From Ancylobacter novellus (GTDB lineage: Bacteria > Pseudomonadota > Alphaproteobacteria > Rhizobiales > Methylopilaceae): DNA of 64,000 nucleotides. Position 1 is the stretch's first letter. Each line of letters opens with the position of its first letter. Below are positions 18,929 to 28,568 of the stretch, piece after piece. Location: assembly GCA_003241695.1 (NCBI GenBank), contig QFPN01000001.1:528561-592560 (forward strand), written 5' to 3'. The notes below the pieces were generated by a model. The model had not been told where the DNA came from, ran no database searches, and was given only the letters and a program-made list of their open reading frames with translations. The position numbers were made by a program, and so were the translations under genes.

Positions 18929-19246
18929 TCAGTCGATGCCCGCTCGCTTCCGCATGGATTTCCAATTCGCCTTGATCTCATCGAGGCGACCGGCCGGAGC
19001 GGCGCACGGCTCGGCCGCCGCGTTCAGCGCTTGGTCCGTCATCAGCCTGTGACTGGTCTCGTCCTTCAGGCCCATCGCGTCGGCCATGGCGGTTGCGACC
19101 TGCGCCGCGATTTCGGGCTGCTCGATGTCGCAGGCCACAGCCTGCCCGGCGACATAGCCCAGCTGTCGCAGCAGCCGAATGTCGTCAGCGGGCTGAGCCA
19201 TTGCTGGCGCGGAGACCAGCATAACGAACGTCAAAGCTGCTCTCAT
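18929..19246 (-). CDS. Small exported protein of unknown function
   Basis: This is a 105-residue protein with a clear signal peptide (MRAALTFVMLVSAPAMAQ, cleavage expected after AMA). The mature part is about 87 residues with two Cys (in VACDIEQ and EPCAAPA) that could form a disulfide. I do not recognise the family. It is convergent with dnaE2, 12 nt away, and marks the last ordinary gene before the accessory island. Confidence 0.65.
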   Translation of the reverse strand: MRAALTFVMLVSAPAMAQPADDIRLLRQLGYVAGQAVACDIEQPEIAAQVATAMADAMGLKDETSHRLMTDQALNAAAEPCAAPAGRLDEIKANWKSMRKRAGID

Positions 19247-19431
19247 CGACGATTTCCGGTTCGTCTGGCCCCTCAGTTCATGATGATGGCGATGGTCGTT
19301 ACGAGCTAGTCGCCAGTCGGGCTTCCCCTCCCGGCGTCGCTGCTATCCAATGAGTCTGTGGCGCGACAGAGCCGCTCAGAAACTGGTGCTCGTGCGTGTG
19401 ACGCTTCGTTCAAGAGGTCGGGGAGGGACAG

Positions 19432-21990
19432 GTGGCTGAACCGGATCTGGGCGGCGAGAGCGCCGGCGTTTTCCATCTACTCGACATGGGATCGACGAAA
19501 TACGGCGACTGCATTCTGGTTCGGTTCGGCGAAACCAAAATCTTGATCGACGGCGGCCATCCGGGAGACTGGAAAGATCGCCAAAATGTCCGGTCGATTC
19601 CCAATCAGTTGAGCGGGCTGATCTCCGGTCCAAAGCTGCATGTGGACCTGCTTGTGGTCACTCATTGCCACAGCGATCACATCGGCTGCCTGCCCAAGCT
19701 TGTGGCGGATGGATCTCTGACTGCCCGATGGGCCCTGGTCGCAGACGAAAAGTTGGGTTTCGGGCGCGATCAGGAAGACAATCTCGACGTGCTCGACACG
19801 GCCGATCCCATGCGCAGGGCGATGATCGTCGCCGCTCTGGAGGAAGATCACTCAGACCTGCCCGACGACGCTCTCGAGGACTTTCTGACGGATGCCGGAG
19901 AGCTCGAGCAGGGCTACAAGACGATGCTGGAAAATTTGGCGAAGAATGGCGCCAAGGTAGTCCGCTGGGGCCGCGCCACGCGGGCGGAAATCGAGCCGTT
20001 GCTGACGGAGTTCAAGGCTGCGAACCTCGCCATTCTCGGGCCCTCGGCGGATCATCTTCTATTGTGCGCCGAGCAGATCCAGGCCAGCGCTCGCGCCGCC
20101 AGCGACGCTCTCGATGCAATCGAGCGGCGCGATGTTCCGATGACGCCGGCCCAGATCTACCGGTCAATGGTTCGCGGCTCGGCGCTGGCGGATCCAATCG
20201 ATCGATCCGGATCCGGAGCCGCCAAGAACTGCCAAAGCATCGTCCTTGCTTTTGGGCCGCCCGGTCACCGCACGCTTCTGGCCGCGGACATGCAGTTCTG
20301 CCGTCCCGAGACGCCCGGACTGAAGCCGTTCATGAAGCGGCTCATGCATGATGTTCAGAGTTACGGTCCGTACGCTTTCGTCAAGATGACCCATCACACG
20401 AGCTACAACGGCATCGACGAGCTTCTGCTGGGGCGGCTGGGGTCGCCAGGGCTGTTGGTGCATTCGGGAGGCAGCAACGATGCTCGACATCCTGACGAGG
20501 CTTCTCTCGCCATGCTTGGCCGACTCAACGACAGCGTCGACGTCATCTTCGCGCGGACCGACCGGAATGGTCTTGTCACAGTGGATCCGAGCCTGTCGGG
20601 CCTCGACGCGATAATGATCTCACAGGGCCAGCTCGACGATTTCTCGCCCAATAGGGCGAACGATCAGGAAGAGCCGATCGAAGAGGCGTGGGAGCAGCCG
20701 GCGCCTCCACCGGCGGCTCCGGAAGCCGCTGCGCCCAGCGACACGATCGAGCTCGTCTTCGTGAAGCTGCCCTATCGGCCAGGCCGCGTGTCCCTCGGCG
20801 GCTTTGAGGTCGTGATCGGTGGCGACGGTTTCGAACCAGGCGTCGCCGTTCAGCGATCCGCCAGAGGATCGATGCGACCTCCGAGCGCCTCCGCAGGGAC
20901 CAAGACGTTCGACAATTCCGGCCCAGCGCTCGCCGGCGGCCGCGACGTCTCGAACATCCTGTTCGTGACGGATCCGGAACGGCTCGCCCGCAACATTGGA
21001 TCGCGGGAAGCGGCGGCCGCAATCGAGCTCGTCGAGGCGGGCGGCGCGCGTGTGCTCAAGACCAGGTCGTCCACCGCGAGAATCGATACCGTCCGTCATC
21101 TCGGCTCAAAGCCAGCCGACGGCGTCGTGTTGATCGGCGGCTACGACGTTTTGCCGTCCGCACGCGTCGATATCCTTGATCCCGGCCTGAGGACGGCGAT
21201 CCCCGCTCACAGGATCACGGGCGAAGCGGATCAGTTCATCGTCTGGAGCGACGACGAATATGTCGACCTCGCCGGGGAGGGCATGCCGGATCTTCCTGTC
21301 TCTCGAATTCCGGACGCAAGGAGAGCTTCCGTCTTGTTGGGGGCGCTTACCGCGCCGACTCCTCCCGGAGCCACGCGCTTCGGCGTGCGAAATTCCGAGC
21401 GGCCTTTCGCAGACGCGATATTCATGACGATCCCTGGCGGCGGCGAGATGCTCAAGAGCGGGCCCACGACGTCCGGAGCGCTGTCGTCGGACATGTTCAA
21501 GAACGACCGGCACTACCTCATGCTGCACGGCGACTATGCGGACGGATCCCGGCTTTGGGGCGAAGACGAAGGCGCGATCGAGGCGATCCGGACAGCCAAC
21601 ATCCCAGCGCGGATGCGTGGCGTGGTGTTTACAGGCGCTTGCTGGGGCGCCCTCACCATTGACGAGCCGGCCTGCATGGCGAGCATCGCCGTTTCGCCGA
21701 AAGCGCCTGAGCAGTCGATCGCCGTGTCGTATCTGGCCGCCGGGGTGACGGCGTTCATCGGATGCACAGGGGCTCACTACTCTCCGGGCGCTGAAGGGGG
21801 CTTCTTCGGCGGCCCGATGCACGCTGCGTTCTGGCGGGAGCTCAACCTGGGAAAAGCGCCGGCTCAGGCCTTGTTCGACTCGAAGGTCCGATATCTGCAC
21901 GACCTGCCGCATGGCCGGACTGAGCCACTTGAAATCGCCATCGAAAGAAAGATCTATAAGCAGTTCACGTGCCTTGGACTTGGATGGTAG
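19432..21990 (+). CDS. Metallo-beta-lactamase fold / caspase-fold peptidase fusion
   Basis: This 852-residue protein starts with GTG at 19432, after the strong site GGGAGGG. Residues of about 15-410 form a metallo-beta-lactamase domain: GDCILVRFGETKILIDGG, the metal motif THCHSDHIG (His78, His80, Asp82, His83), the GHRTLLAADMQF Asp and the VKMTHHTSYNG His. A Pro-rich linker follows near 420-435. The C-terminal part has GVVLIGGYDVLP and then a clan-CD type dyad, His699 in LMLHGD and Cys737 in FTGACWGAL, as in gingipain and caspase-like peptidases. Genes for a subtilisin and an AAA+ ATPase converge on it. A hydrolase acting on a nucleotide or nucleic acid coupled to a protease suggests a conflict system; the substrate is unknown. 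Confidence 0.78.
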   Translation: MAEPDLGGESAGVFHLLDMGSTKYGDCILVRFGETKILIDGGHPGDWKDRQNVRSIPNQLSGLISGPKLHVDLLVVTHCHSDHIGCLPKLVADGSLTARWALVADEKLGFGRDQEDNLDVLDTADPMRRAMIVAALEEDHSDLPDDALEDFLTDAGELEQGYKTMLENLAKNGAKVVRWGRATRAEIEPLLTEFKAANLAILGPSADHLLLCAEQIQASARAASDALDAIERRDVPMTPAQIYRSMVRGSALADPIDRSGSGAAKNCQSIVLAFGPPGHRTLLAADMQFCRPETPGLKPFMKRLMHDVQSYGPYAFVKMTHHTSYNGIDELLLGRLGSPGLLVHSGGSNDARHPDEASLAMLGRLNDSVDVIFARTDRNGLVTVDPSLSGLDAIMISQGQLDDFSPNRANDQEEPIEEAWEQPAPPPAAPEAAAPSDTIELVFVKLPYRPGRVSLGGFEVVIGGDGFEPGVAVQRSARGSMRPPSASAGTKTFDNSGPALAGGRDVSNILFVTDPERLARNIGSREAAAAIELVEAGGARVLKTRSSTARIDTVRHLGSKPADGVVLIGGYDVLPSARVDILDPGLRTAIPAHRITGEADQFIVWSDDEYVDLAGEGMPDLPVSRIPDARRASVLLGALTAPTPPGATRFGVRNSERPFADAIFMTIPGGGEMLKSGPTTSGALSSDMFKNDRHYLMLHGDYADGSRLWGEDEGAIEAIRTANIPARMRGVVFTGACWGALTIDEPACMASIAVSPKAPEQSIAVSYLAAGVTAFIGCTGAHYSPGAEGGFFGGPMHAAFWRELNLGKAPAQALFDSKVRYLHDLPHGRTEPLEIAIERKIYKQFTCLGLGW

Positions 21991-22020
21991 GCTCGTGAAC
22001 CGCGCGGCATGGAGAGACAG

Positions 22021-22356
22021 ATGACGCGTAAGCCATCGAAACCGGTCGACGCCGCGGCCATCGCCGAAAGCGAAAAGCGCGGTTGGACGGCTGTGAAGGT
22101 CAATGAGCAGCCGCGCGCCGCCTATGCGAATTTCGCGGCCGACAACGCCGACCAGCACCGCGGTGACGTCGTTCTACCCTCGACTCAGGCGCTCCGACGT
22201 AAGTATCTCGGGGCCGCTGCAGATGACGTCGTCGAAAGAGCATGGTCCCTTGACTCGGCGAGCGCGGAGCAGACGCAGATCGTTGAACTTCAGTCCGGGG
22301 GCTTGAGAAAGTCCGTTGGAGTCCGGAACGGCAAGGTCGTCTGGCAGCAGGGATAG
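22021..22356 (+). CDS. Small protein of unknown function, cotranscribed with the MBL-caspase gene
   Basis: This 111-residue protein has the ATG at 22021 preceded by GGAGAGACAG; another ATG 12 nt earlier is less well placed. It lies 30 nt after the MBL-caspase stop on the same strand. It has a charged, Ala-rich N-terminal half and a C-terminal beta-like tail (LRKSVGVRNGKVVWQQG). I recognise no family. As the only partner gene of a predicted protease it could be a substrate, inhibitor or cofactor; this is speculation from position. Confidence 0.6.
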   Translation: MTRKPSKPVDAAAIAESEKRGWTAVKVNEQPRAAYANFAADNADQHRGDVVLPSTQALRRKYLGAAADDVVERAWSLDSASAEQTQIVELQSGGLRKSVGVRNGKVVWQQG

Positions 22357-22390
22357 TCAACTTCGTCGTCGCCGCGGCGGTCGCTGATTC

Positions 22391-24939
22391 TTAGGTTCGA
22401 GCGCGCAGGCGCTGAGCGACAGTGATGTCTGCAAGCCGCAGGCCTCGACGCAGCACCTCAGCCCGCACTTCCTGATAGATCGACGCCTCCTTCTTGTTGT
22501 CGGCGATCGTAAGCAGGATCGAAAACGCCACTCCCTCGGGAGGGTAGATCGCGCCGGCCCGTGTCAGTCCCTTCAAGGTGAGACGCCAGACGCTGCTGCT
22601 GCCGCATCCGTTCATCGTGCAGCCATATCGCTTGATCGGCGTCCATTTCAGGCCGCTCTCCAGCAGGTACTTCTCGCTGTACGGCAAGTCGTCCGGCAAG
22701 TGGCAGTCATGCGGCTTGAGGCGCTGCACCGGCGTAGTCACCAGTTCGCCGTCGCGGTTCAGCTTCTCCTCAAGCTGGGCTAGACCGGCGAAAAGCTGCA
22801 CACGCTGGCATTCGGCGTCGAACGCTCCGTCGATGGGCGGCGTGTGGCACAGCGTCAGGTCCACCCGGCCACGGCATTTTCCGGTCGGGGACGTGAGGGA
22901 CTGAGGCCAGCTGAACTCGAACGCCAGTTCCCGGCGTGGCGGCAGGATATCGGCGAAGACCAAGGTGATGCTGTACGGATCGTCCGTCAGCGAGACGTCC
23001 GCGTGTCGGGGGACGCCGAAACCGACGAAGTCGCGGGCGACAGCGCGCAGGGGTTTGGCCTCAAGCATCGACGGCTTGCTCGCCTTGTGGACAGCGAGAG
23101 CCATCAACGTTTCGCGGGGAGCCTGGCCTTCGAGCCTGTGGTCGACGGCGGCCAGCGACGCGGCGACGAGCGGCGTCGCGAAACTCGTTCCGCAATCTTC
23201 CGAGAGACTTCCGTCCGGCGCGATCGACCTCAGTCCCGTGCCCGATCCGGGCTTGGCTACGGCGCCTCCGGAATGCGCAAGCTCCGGCTTGCGGGCGCCG
23301 CCCGGGCCTGGACCTCGTCGCGTGTAGGTTGTCGGGGCGCCCGCGGCGGCGCCCTTCAGCTTTGGCGGATTGATCGCCCCGACCGTCAAGCCGTAGAGGT
23401 GTTCGCCGGGCGCGGTGATCCGCTCCTCGGCGATCGCCCGGGTCGCAAGCATCTGCAGCGCGCGGTCGGCGGCGCTCGGCCATTCGGGGCGCGCGTCGCG
23501 TCCGCGCAGATTTCCGGCGGCGACGACGAAGATGACGTCATGCGCGCGTGCGATCTCGTCGAGCTTGGCCGCGAAGGCGCTGTAGCCTAGGCCCTGCCGG
23601 ACGCCGGGAGACCCAAAGCTCATGTTGAAAACACGGACCCCGGCGTCGGCCTTCGCCTTCGCGACCTGGGTTTCGAGCTCGTCGAAGAATTCGTCCGGCG
23701 TCTGGTAATATGCGTCGAGTTGGTCGGGACGCGGCAGCAGATCAAGGTCGTAGAAGCGGCTTGGCGTCGGCTCGAAAGCGTCGGACGCCTCCGGATTGAG
23801 CTGACCGGCTCCCGCCAGAAGTCCTGCGATAAAGGACCCGTGAGCTTCGTCGCGGTCGGCCGCCATGAGAAGCCCGTCGTTCCTGCCCGCCATGGGTCGA
23901 GCTGGGGGTTGCTGGCGACGCCGCGGTCGACGATGCCCACCACTGGGTAGCTCTGCGAGCGCGCGGGCTTAGCGATCGTCGCCTCATCGTCCAGCGCGCC
24001 GCCTTGGCCGGAGGAGGCTTCGATCCTCATCGGCAGCTCAATGCGCCGAACCATCGGCTCCTGGGCCAGAATCTCAAGGAGGTTCTGATGACGTGCGACG
24101 GACCGATCCGGCGCCGACGCAGGGAGCTTCGGCCGGTCCGGTTGCGCGGCGCTCTCGCCGTCGGGTCTCTGAAGCAGGGGGAGCTCGATCAGCTGAGCGT
24201 CGTCGCTTCGCAGGCTGATGGAGAGGGTGACGACAGGATCGGAACTCAAGGGCTTCGTGAAGGGCACGGCGATCAGGCCGCCCATGGGACGCAGCCGCTT
24301 GATGAAGCGCTCCGCCATCGTTCGCACCGCTTCGGGCGTGACGCGCGCGTCGGGGCGGAAGAGCTCGACGATGTATCCGCCGATGACGTTCCTGTCCGAA
24401 ATCCACTCGACCGCCGCCTTGGCGGAAAACTGCAGCCGGTCGGCCGCCGTCAGCATCCGGATCTCTTCGATCGCGCCCAGCTCGCTGCGATAAACCGAGA
24501 CGCGTTCGACCTCTTCGTCCGTGGCGGGGTCGCGTCCGAGCGTCGGCTTGGCTTCGGCCTTCCGCTCGATCAGGCTCGCCAGAGACGTCAGGGCGTCGGG
24601 CGTTGCTTGAAAAAACATCTGGCCGGTCTGGCCGCCTCCCACGAGCGCGAAGCGGTTGGAGGCGGTGAAGAGCCCGTTCAACGGCCGGTAGCTCTTGGCG
24701 AGGCCTTCCTCCCGCATCTGCACGAGAACGAACCCGGCCGACGCTCCTTGTCCGCTCAGGGCCATGCTCGACTGAACGAGTTGCTTCGTGAGGGCCTTTT
24801 TGTGGCGGGCGAAGCCGGCGTCGTCGCCCTTGAAGAAATCGCGCTTGGGCCCGAAACTCTTTGTCGGCTGCACCTGAATGAGCCGCTGGGTGTCCAGAAA
24901 GACCTGGATCGGGCGTTTGAGCGCTTCAGCCATCGACAT
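22391..24939 (-). pseudogene. Subtilisin-like (S8) serine peptidase, frameshifted between Asp and His of the triad
   Basis: Two overlapping frames together make one S8 peptidase of about 840 residues. The first frame (24939 down to about 23890) has a 320-residue N-terminal region and the catalytic Asp in YPVVGIVDRGV. The second frame (about 23890 to 22391) carries the His in EAHGSFIAG and the Ser in GTSFATPLVAAS (codon near 23184), then a C-terminal beta-type domain. The switch needs a -1 shift near NPQLDPW / GRNDGLL, at about 23870-23900. The start ATG lies inside the last codons of the AAA+ ATPase gene (14-nt overlap), so the two are coupled. There is no signal peptide, so the protease acts in the cytoplasm. 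The shift may be a sequencing error, true inactivation or, less likely, programmed. Confidence 0.82.
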
Positions 24940-26131
24940 GCGCCCTGCGTCTGCGTGAAACGGTGCTCTGAGAAATGCCTACGAGCAGGCCGGCTTCTCG
25001 CTGCGTCAGGCCCCCGTCGTTCGCCAGCGCGGAGGCCAGCTCGTCGTCGGGGCCGAGAAGCAGCTTCAGCCGCTCGGCGGCGAACAGCTGCCCGCTTAGC
25101 GTGGCCTGGCGCCTGAGGGCGGCCAGCAGGCCGCGCCGGCGCGAACTCGGCCCGTTCGTCACCTCCTTCATGACGATGAACCGCTTTCCGCCCGCGATCA
25201 TCGTCTGGAGGTCGGCGCCGCTCATTCCTTCCGTCATCCAGACCAGCATTCTCATGTCGGGTTCGCCGGTGGTCAGCGGAGCGAGGAAGCGTTCGAGCAG
25301 GCATCGCCGGGCCGGGGCGTCGGGCAGCGGCAGGTTGATGCGCGCGTCGAAGCGGCGCCAGATCGCCTGATCCAGCAGATGGTCATGATTGGTCGCGGCT
25401 AGCGTGAAACCCTTCCTGCCGCGCGCGTCGAGCGACTGCAGCAGCGAGTTCACGACACGCTTGATCTCCCCGACCTCCTGCGAGTCGTCTCGCGCCTTGG
25501 CGATCGCGTCGAACTCATCGAGGAACAGCACGCACTGGTATCGGTCGACGAAGTCGAACAGGGCGCCGATGTTTCTGGCCGTCGTCCCGAGGAACGACGA
25601 CATCAGGCCATCGAGACGCGCTTCAACGACCGGCAGTTCCAGTTGCTTGCCGATGAAGCGCGCGACCATGGTCTTGCCGACCCCCGGTCGCCCGTAGAGA
25701 AGACAGCGGAGGTTCGGCTGCACGCCCAGGGCCGAGAGCTCGCTCGTCCTGCCCCACTCGCCGATCAAGTCGGTGAGCGCGTCCTGCAGCACTTCCGACA
25801 GGATCGGCAGCTCCTCGTCGTCTCCGTCGGGAAAGATGATCCGCGCCAGGGGGGTGCCGGTCTCGCGGTCATGCGGCAGGGGCGTGTTCTTGCTCAGTCG
25901 CTCGCCCGGAAGGACTGGTCGCTGTGATTGACCCCGCATCTGTTCGAGAGACATCGGCGCGACCGATTGGCGTCGCTCGCCACGGTTGAGCAGGCGCGCG
26001 ACCTTTTCGGCCTGGTCGGGCGCGGTCGCGGCCAGCGCGGCGCTGAGCCGCCGGACCTGATGTTCGACCCGCGGGTCGCCGCCGCTGATCGCGGCTCGCG
26101 AAAGCGCAAGGATGATGTCGAAATGCTCCAT
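24926..26131 (-). CDS. AAA+ ATPase partner of the S8 peptidase, with C-terminal HTH-like tail
   Basis: This is a 401-residue classical AAA ATPase: Walker A GRPGVGKT, pore-loop region SSFLGTTARNIG, Walker B CVLFLDEFDAIA, sensor 1 LAATNHD, arginine finger WRRFDAR and sensor 2 GMSGADLQTMI. The first 100 residues are a helical N-domain. The last 30 residues (GLTQREAGLLVGISQSTVSR) look like a helix-turn-helix. The ATG at 26131 is chosen over a TTG 6 nt upstream. The gene reads into the S8 gene with a 14-nt overlap. AAA+ proteins of this type remodel or unfold proteins, so this one probably senses a trigger or feeds substrates to the protease. The AT-rich gap 26150-26235 upstream probably holds its promoter. 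Confidence 0.88.
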   Translation of the reverse strand: MEHFDIILALSRAAISGGDPRVEHQVRRLSAALAATAPDQAEKVARLLNRGERRQSVAPMSLEQMRGQSQRPVLPGERLSKNTPLPHDRETGTPLARIIFPDGDDEELPILSEVLQDALTDLIGEWGRTSELSALGVQPNLRCLLYGRPGVGKTMVARFIGKQLELPVVEARLDGLMSSFLGTTARNIGALFDFVDRYQCVLFLDEFDAIAKARDDSQEVGEIKRVVNSLLQSLDARGRKGFTLAATNHDHLLDQAIWRRFDARINLPLPDAPARRCLLERFLAPLTTGEPDMRMLVWMTEGMSGADLQTMIAGGKRFIVMKEVTNGPSSRRRGLLAALRRQATLSGQLFAAERLKLLLGPDDELASALANDGGLTQREAGLLVGISQSTVSRRRRAHVDG

Positions 26132-26349
26132 GGCCAACCAATGCGCCCCTCAATCGAACAATGCAAGAACTCTACAAAAAATTCAAGAATGAAATGATAA
26201 AGTCTGAAAACAGGATTTTTATTCACGCACTCACGATCTTGCCGCTGTGGTCGACGATTGGTGATCCGGGGGCCGGGATGCTGCCGGGAAGGTCGGAGCG
26301 TCGAGGCGACCGACATCATGGCGCAACGTGTTTCCGGTAGGCTTCGATC

Positions 26350-27144
26350 ATGAGGATCCTCGCCGTCGTCGTGACCGCGCTGCTGGCGGCTCATCCGCTC
26401 CCCGCGATGGCCTGGGGGAAAACCGGCCATCGCGCCGCGAGCGCGATCGCGGAGCGCTATCTCAGCCCGCAGGCGATCGCCGGCGTCGCGACGATCCTGG
26501 GCCGCGAGACTTTGGCCGAGGCGTCGACCTGGCCTGATTTCATGAGGTCCGATCCAGGCGAGTTCTGGCGCAGTACGGCGAGCCCCTGGCACTACGTGAC
26601 CATCGCGCCGGGCAAGGCCTATGCGGATGTGGGCGCGCCTGCAGAAGGCGACGCCGTCACCGCTCTGGCGCGCTTCTCGGCTACGGTCCGGGATCCGGCG
26701 GCGCCTTTGCCGGAGCGGCAGCTCGCCTTGAGGTTTATCGTCCACATCGTAGAGGACCTGCATCAGCCCTTCCATGTCGGCAATGGCTCCGACCGTGGCG
26801 GCAACGACGTCGACCAGTTCTTCGGTCGGGACACGACCCTGCACGCTCTATGGGACGAGGCTCTGATCGACGAGGAAAAGCTCTCTTTCACCGAATGGGC
26901 GGACAAGCTCTCGCGGCGGATCGAGCCCGATCAGCTGCGGAAGTGGAGCGACCCCGATCCGATGACGTGGGTGGCCGAAAGCGCAAGGATCCGCGACGGG
27001 CTCTATCCAGTGGGACAGAACTTGCGCTTCGAGTATGGGTTCCAGCATCTGGCGACCTTGGAGCTGCGTCTGGCTCAGGCGGGCGTCCGCACCGCGGCCT
27101 ACCTCAACCAGCTGTTCGCGGCCGAACGAACAACGACCCGATGA
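26350..27144 (+). CDS. Secreted S1/P1-family nuclease
   Basis: These are zinc-dependent nucleases that degrade single-stranded DNA and RNA outside the cytoplasm. The 264-residue precursor has a signal peptide (to about AMA, residue 20), after which the mature protein begins with WGKTGH; the N-terminal Trp is itself a zinc ligand in this family. Further ligands are visible in SPWHYVTI, FIVHIVEDLHQPFHVG, RGGNDVDQFF and LHALWDE. Length is normal. It is divergent from the AAA/S8 operon and convergent with the patatin gene. A role in defence, nutrient scavenging or chance residence in the island are all possible. Confidence 0.92.
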   Translation: MRILAVVVTALLAAHPLPAMAWGKTGHRAASAIAERYLSPQAIAGVATILGRETLAEASTWPDFMRSDPGEFWRSTASPWHYVTIAPGKAYADVGAPAEGDAVTALARFSATVRDPAAPLPERQLALRFIVHIVEDLHQPFHVGNGSDRGGNDVDQFFGRDTTLHALWDEALIDEEKLSFTEWADKLSRRIEPDQLRKWSDPDPMTWVAESARIRDGLYPVGQNLRFEYGFQHLATLELRLAQAGVRTAAYLNQLFAAERTTTR

Positions 27145-27198
27145 CGGCGGCCGATCGCGCTCTCTCAAAGCACGAGGCGAACGTCGCTCTTCGGCTGA

Positions 27199-28473
27199 CT
27201 AGAAGCCCAGTTTGCTCATGATCGCCCGGCTCAGCCTCGCCTCGCGCGTCGGCTTGATCATCTGCGCGTCGACGATCTCGCCGTTCGCGGGAGCAAGGGT
27301 TGTATCGACATGCGCGCGAAGCGCCTGGTCGGTGACCAGATAGCCCCAGTTCACGACCGTTGCGGTCTCTGCCTCACCCAGAAAGTGGAGGACGGTCGGG
27401 ATGTCCATCGGCTTGACCTCGGCGCGGTCCAGGAACGCCGCCAGGTTTTTCGCCTTAGCGAGCAGCGCGGCGCTGGGGGCAATCGACCAGTAGCATCCAC
27501 GGGTGAAAGCCGGATCCGCGGCGATGTCGACGCCGCCGCCGGCGGCCGCGCGCGCCGCTTGGAAGGTCGTGATCAGTTCGCGCCGGCGCAGCGAACGGAC
27601 CTGGTTGTCGGTGGTGTCGAGGACGCGTTTCAGCTGGCTGAACCAGTCCCAGAGCCCCGAGCCGGACCGCCGCCATGGCGCGCCGCCGTCCGACACGAAC
27701 ACGCGACGGCACCGCTTCATGACAGGCTCTATGCCATGGTTGTCATAGACGCCGCCGTCAGTGATCACGGCGCGACGTGGCGAAACCTTCTGACCGACCG
27801 AACCGTCGCGCTTTTCGTCGACCCAATCATGGGGCGAAAGGTCGATCCGCAGCGGCGACAGGAACGGCGGGAAGGCCGAGGAGCACGCCACCACGTCGGC
27901 AAGCCGCCAGTCGGCGTCCCGCGCCACGCCAATGCGGTAGTCCGCGACGTAGCTTCGCGACATCCGCAAGAGCGACCCCGTCGACAGGTTGCTCGCGCAG
28001 AAAATGACGATCGGTCCGCTATTCAGGTCCTTCAGTCGGGCCTCGCCAAAAAGCATTCGCGAATAGGCTCGCGCCAGTTCGCCGGCAGCCGAAGAGGTGG
28101 GCAGCAGAACGCCCTTCACGAGCGCGGGCGCGTCGACGAACGCCTGAGAGAAGGTGAGCAGGGGTTCAAGGACGCGCTGTCTGAAGCCATGCGCCACGCC
28201 GCGAGAATCGAAGTCGAGGTCCGGCCAGGCCTTCGCAAGCACCGCGGCCGCGATCGATCCGCCAGAAACCGAACCGATGACCTCGATCCTTGACAGCATG
28301 CCGGCTTCGTTCAGCCGTGCGAGCGCTCCGGCATGGAACAGCATCGCGCGATAACCGCCTCCGGAGAGGCACAGTCCATCGCCATAGGGTTTGGGCTTGC
28401 GCGACCCCGCATCGACGGCCGCCGCCTCGGCGTTCGCAGATCCGCGCTCGTGCTCCCCCTGGACGCCGCTCAT
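27199..28473 (-). CDS. Patatin-like phospholipase
   Basis: This is a 424-residue cytoplasmic protein with the complete patatin catalytic set: the oxyanion hole LSGGGYRA at about residues 37-43, the nucleophile elbow GSVSGGS with Ser70 and the partner Asp239 in ITDGGVYDNHG. There is no signal peptide or membrane segment. Patatins hydrolyse phospholipid acyl chains. Some serve as membrane-killing effectors in CBASS, but no CD-NTase or other cyclase gene lies nearby. The gene is convergent with the S1/P1 nuclease gene and 95 nt from the GIY-YIG gene on the same strand (which is upstream), so the two could be cotranscribed. Confidence 0.92.
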   Translation of the reverse strand: MSGVQGEHERGSANAEAAAVDAGSRKPKPYGDGLCLSGGGYRAMLFHAGALARLNEAGMLSRIEVIGSVSGGSIAAAVLAKAWPDLDFDSRGVAHGFRQRVLEPLLTFSQAFVDAPALVKGVLLPTSSAAGELARAYSRMLFGEARLKDLNSGPIVIFCASNLSTGSLLRMSRSYVADYRIGVARDADWRLADVVACSSAFPPFLSPLRIDLSPHDWVDEKRDGSVGQKVSPRRAVITDGGVYDNHGIEPVMKRCRRVFVSDGGAPWRRSGSGLWDWFSQLKRVLDTTDNQVRSLRRRELITTFQAARAAAGGGVDIAADPAFTRGCYWSIAPSAALLAKAKNLAAFLDRAEVKPMDIPTVLHFLGEAETATVVNWGYLVTDQALRAHVDTTLAPANGEIVDAQMIKPTREARLSRAIMSKLGF

Positions 28474-28568
28474 GTCGCCCCTACCGTCCTTGGCCTCAAC
28501 CCATGCCCAGGTCCCATCGATGCGGCCCAGGCCGCAAGCGCGGGGCGCCGCGTCGAGATCGGTCGCCC

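Noticed and set aside
22391..24939. Programmed -1 frameshifting in the S8 gene
   Set aside because: No classic slippery heptamer is evident at the switch; error or mutation is the simpler reading.
27199..28473. CBASS system based on the patatin gene
   Set aside because: No CD-NTase, HORMA/TRIP13 or E1/E2-type genes are present in the window.
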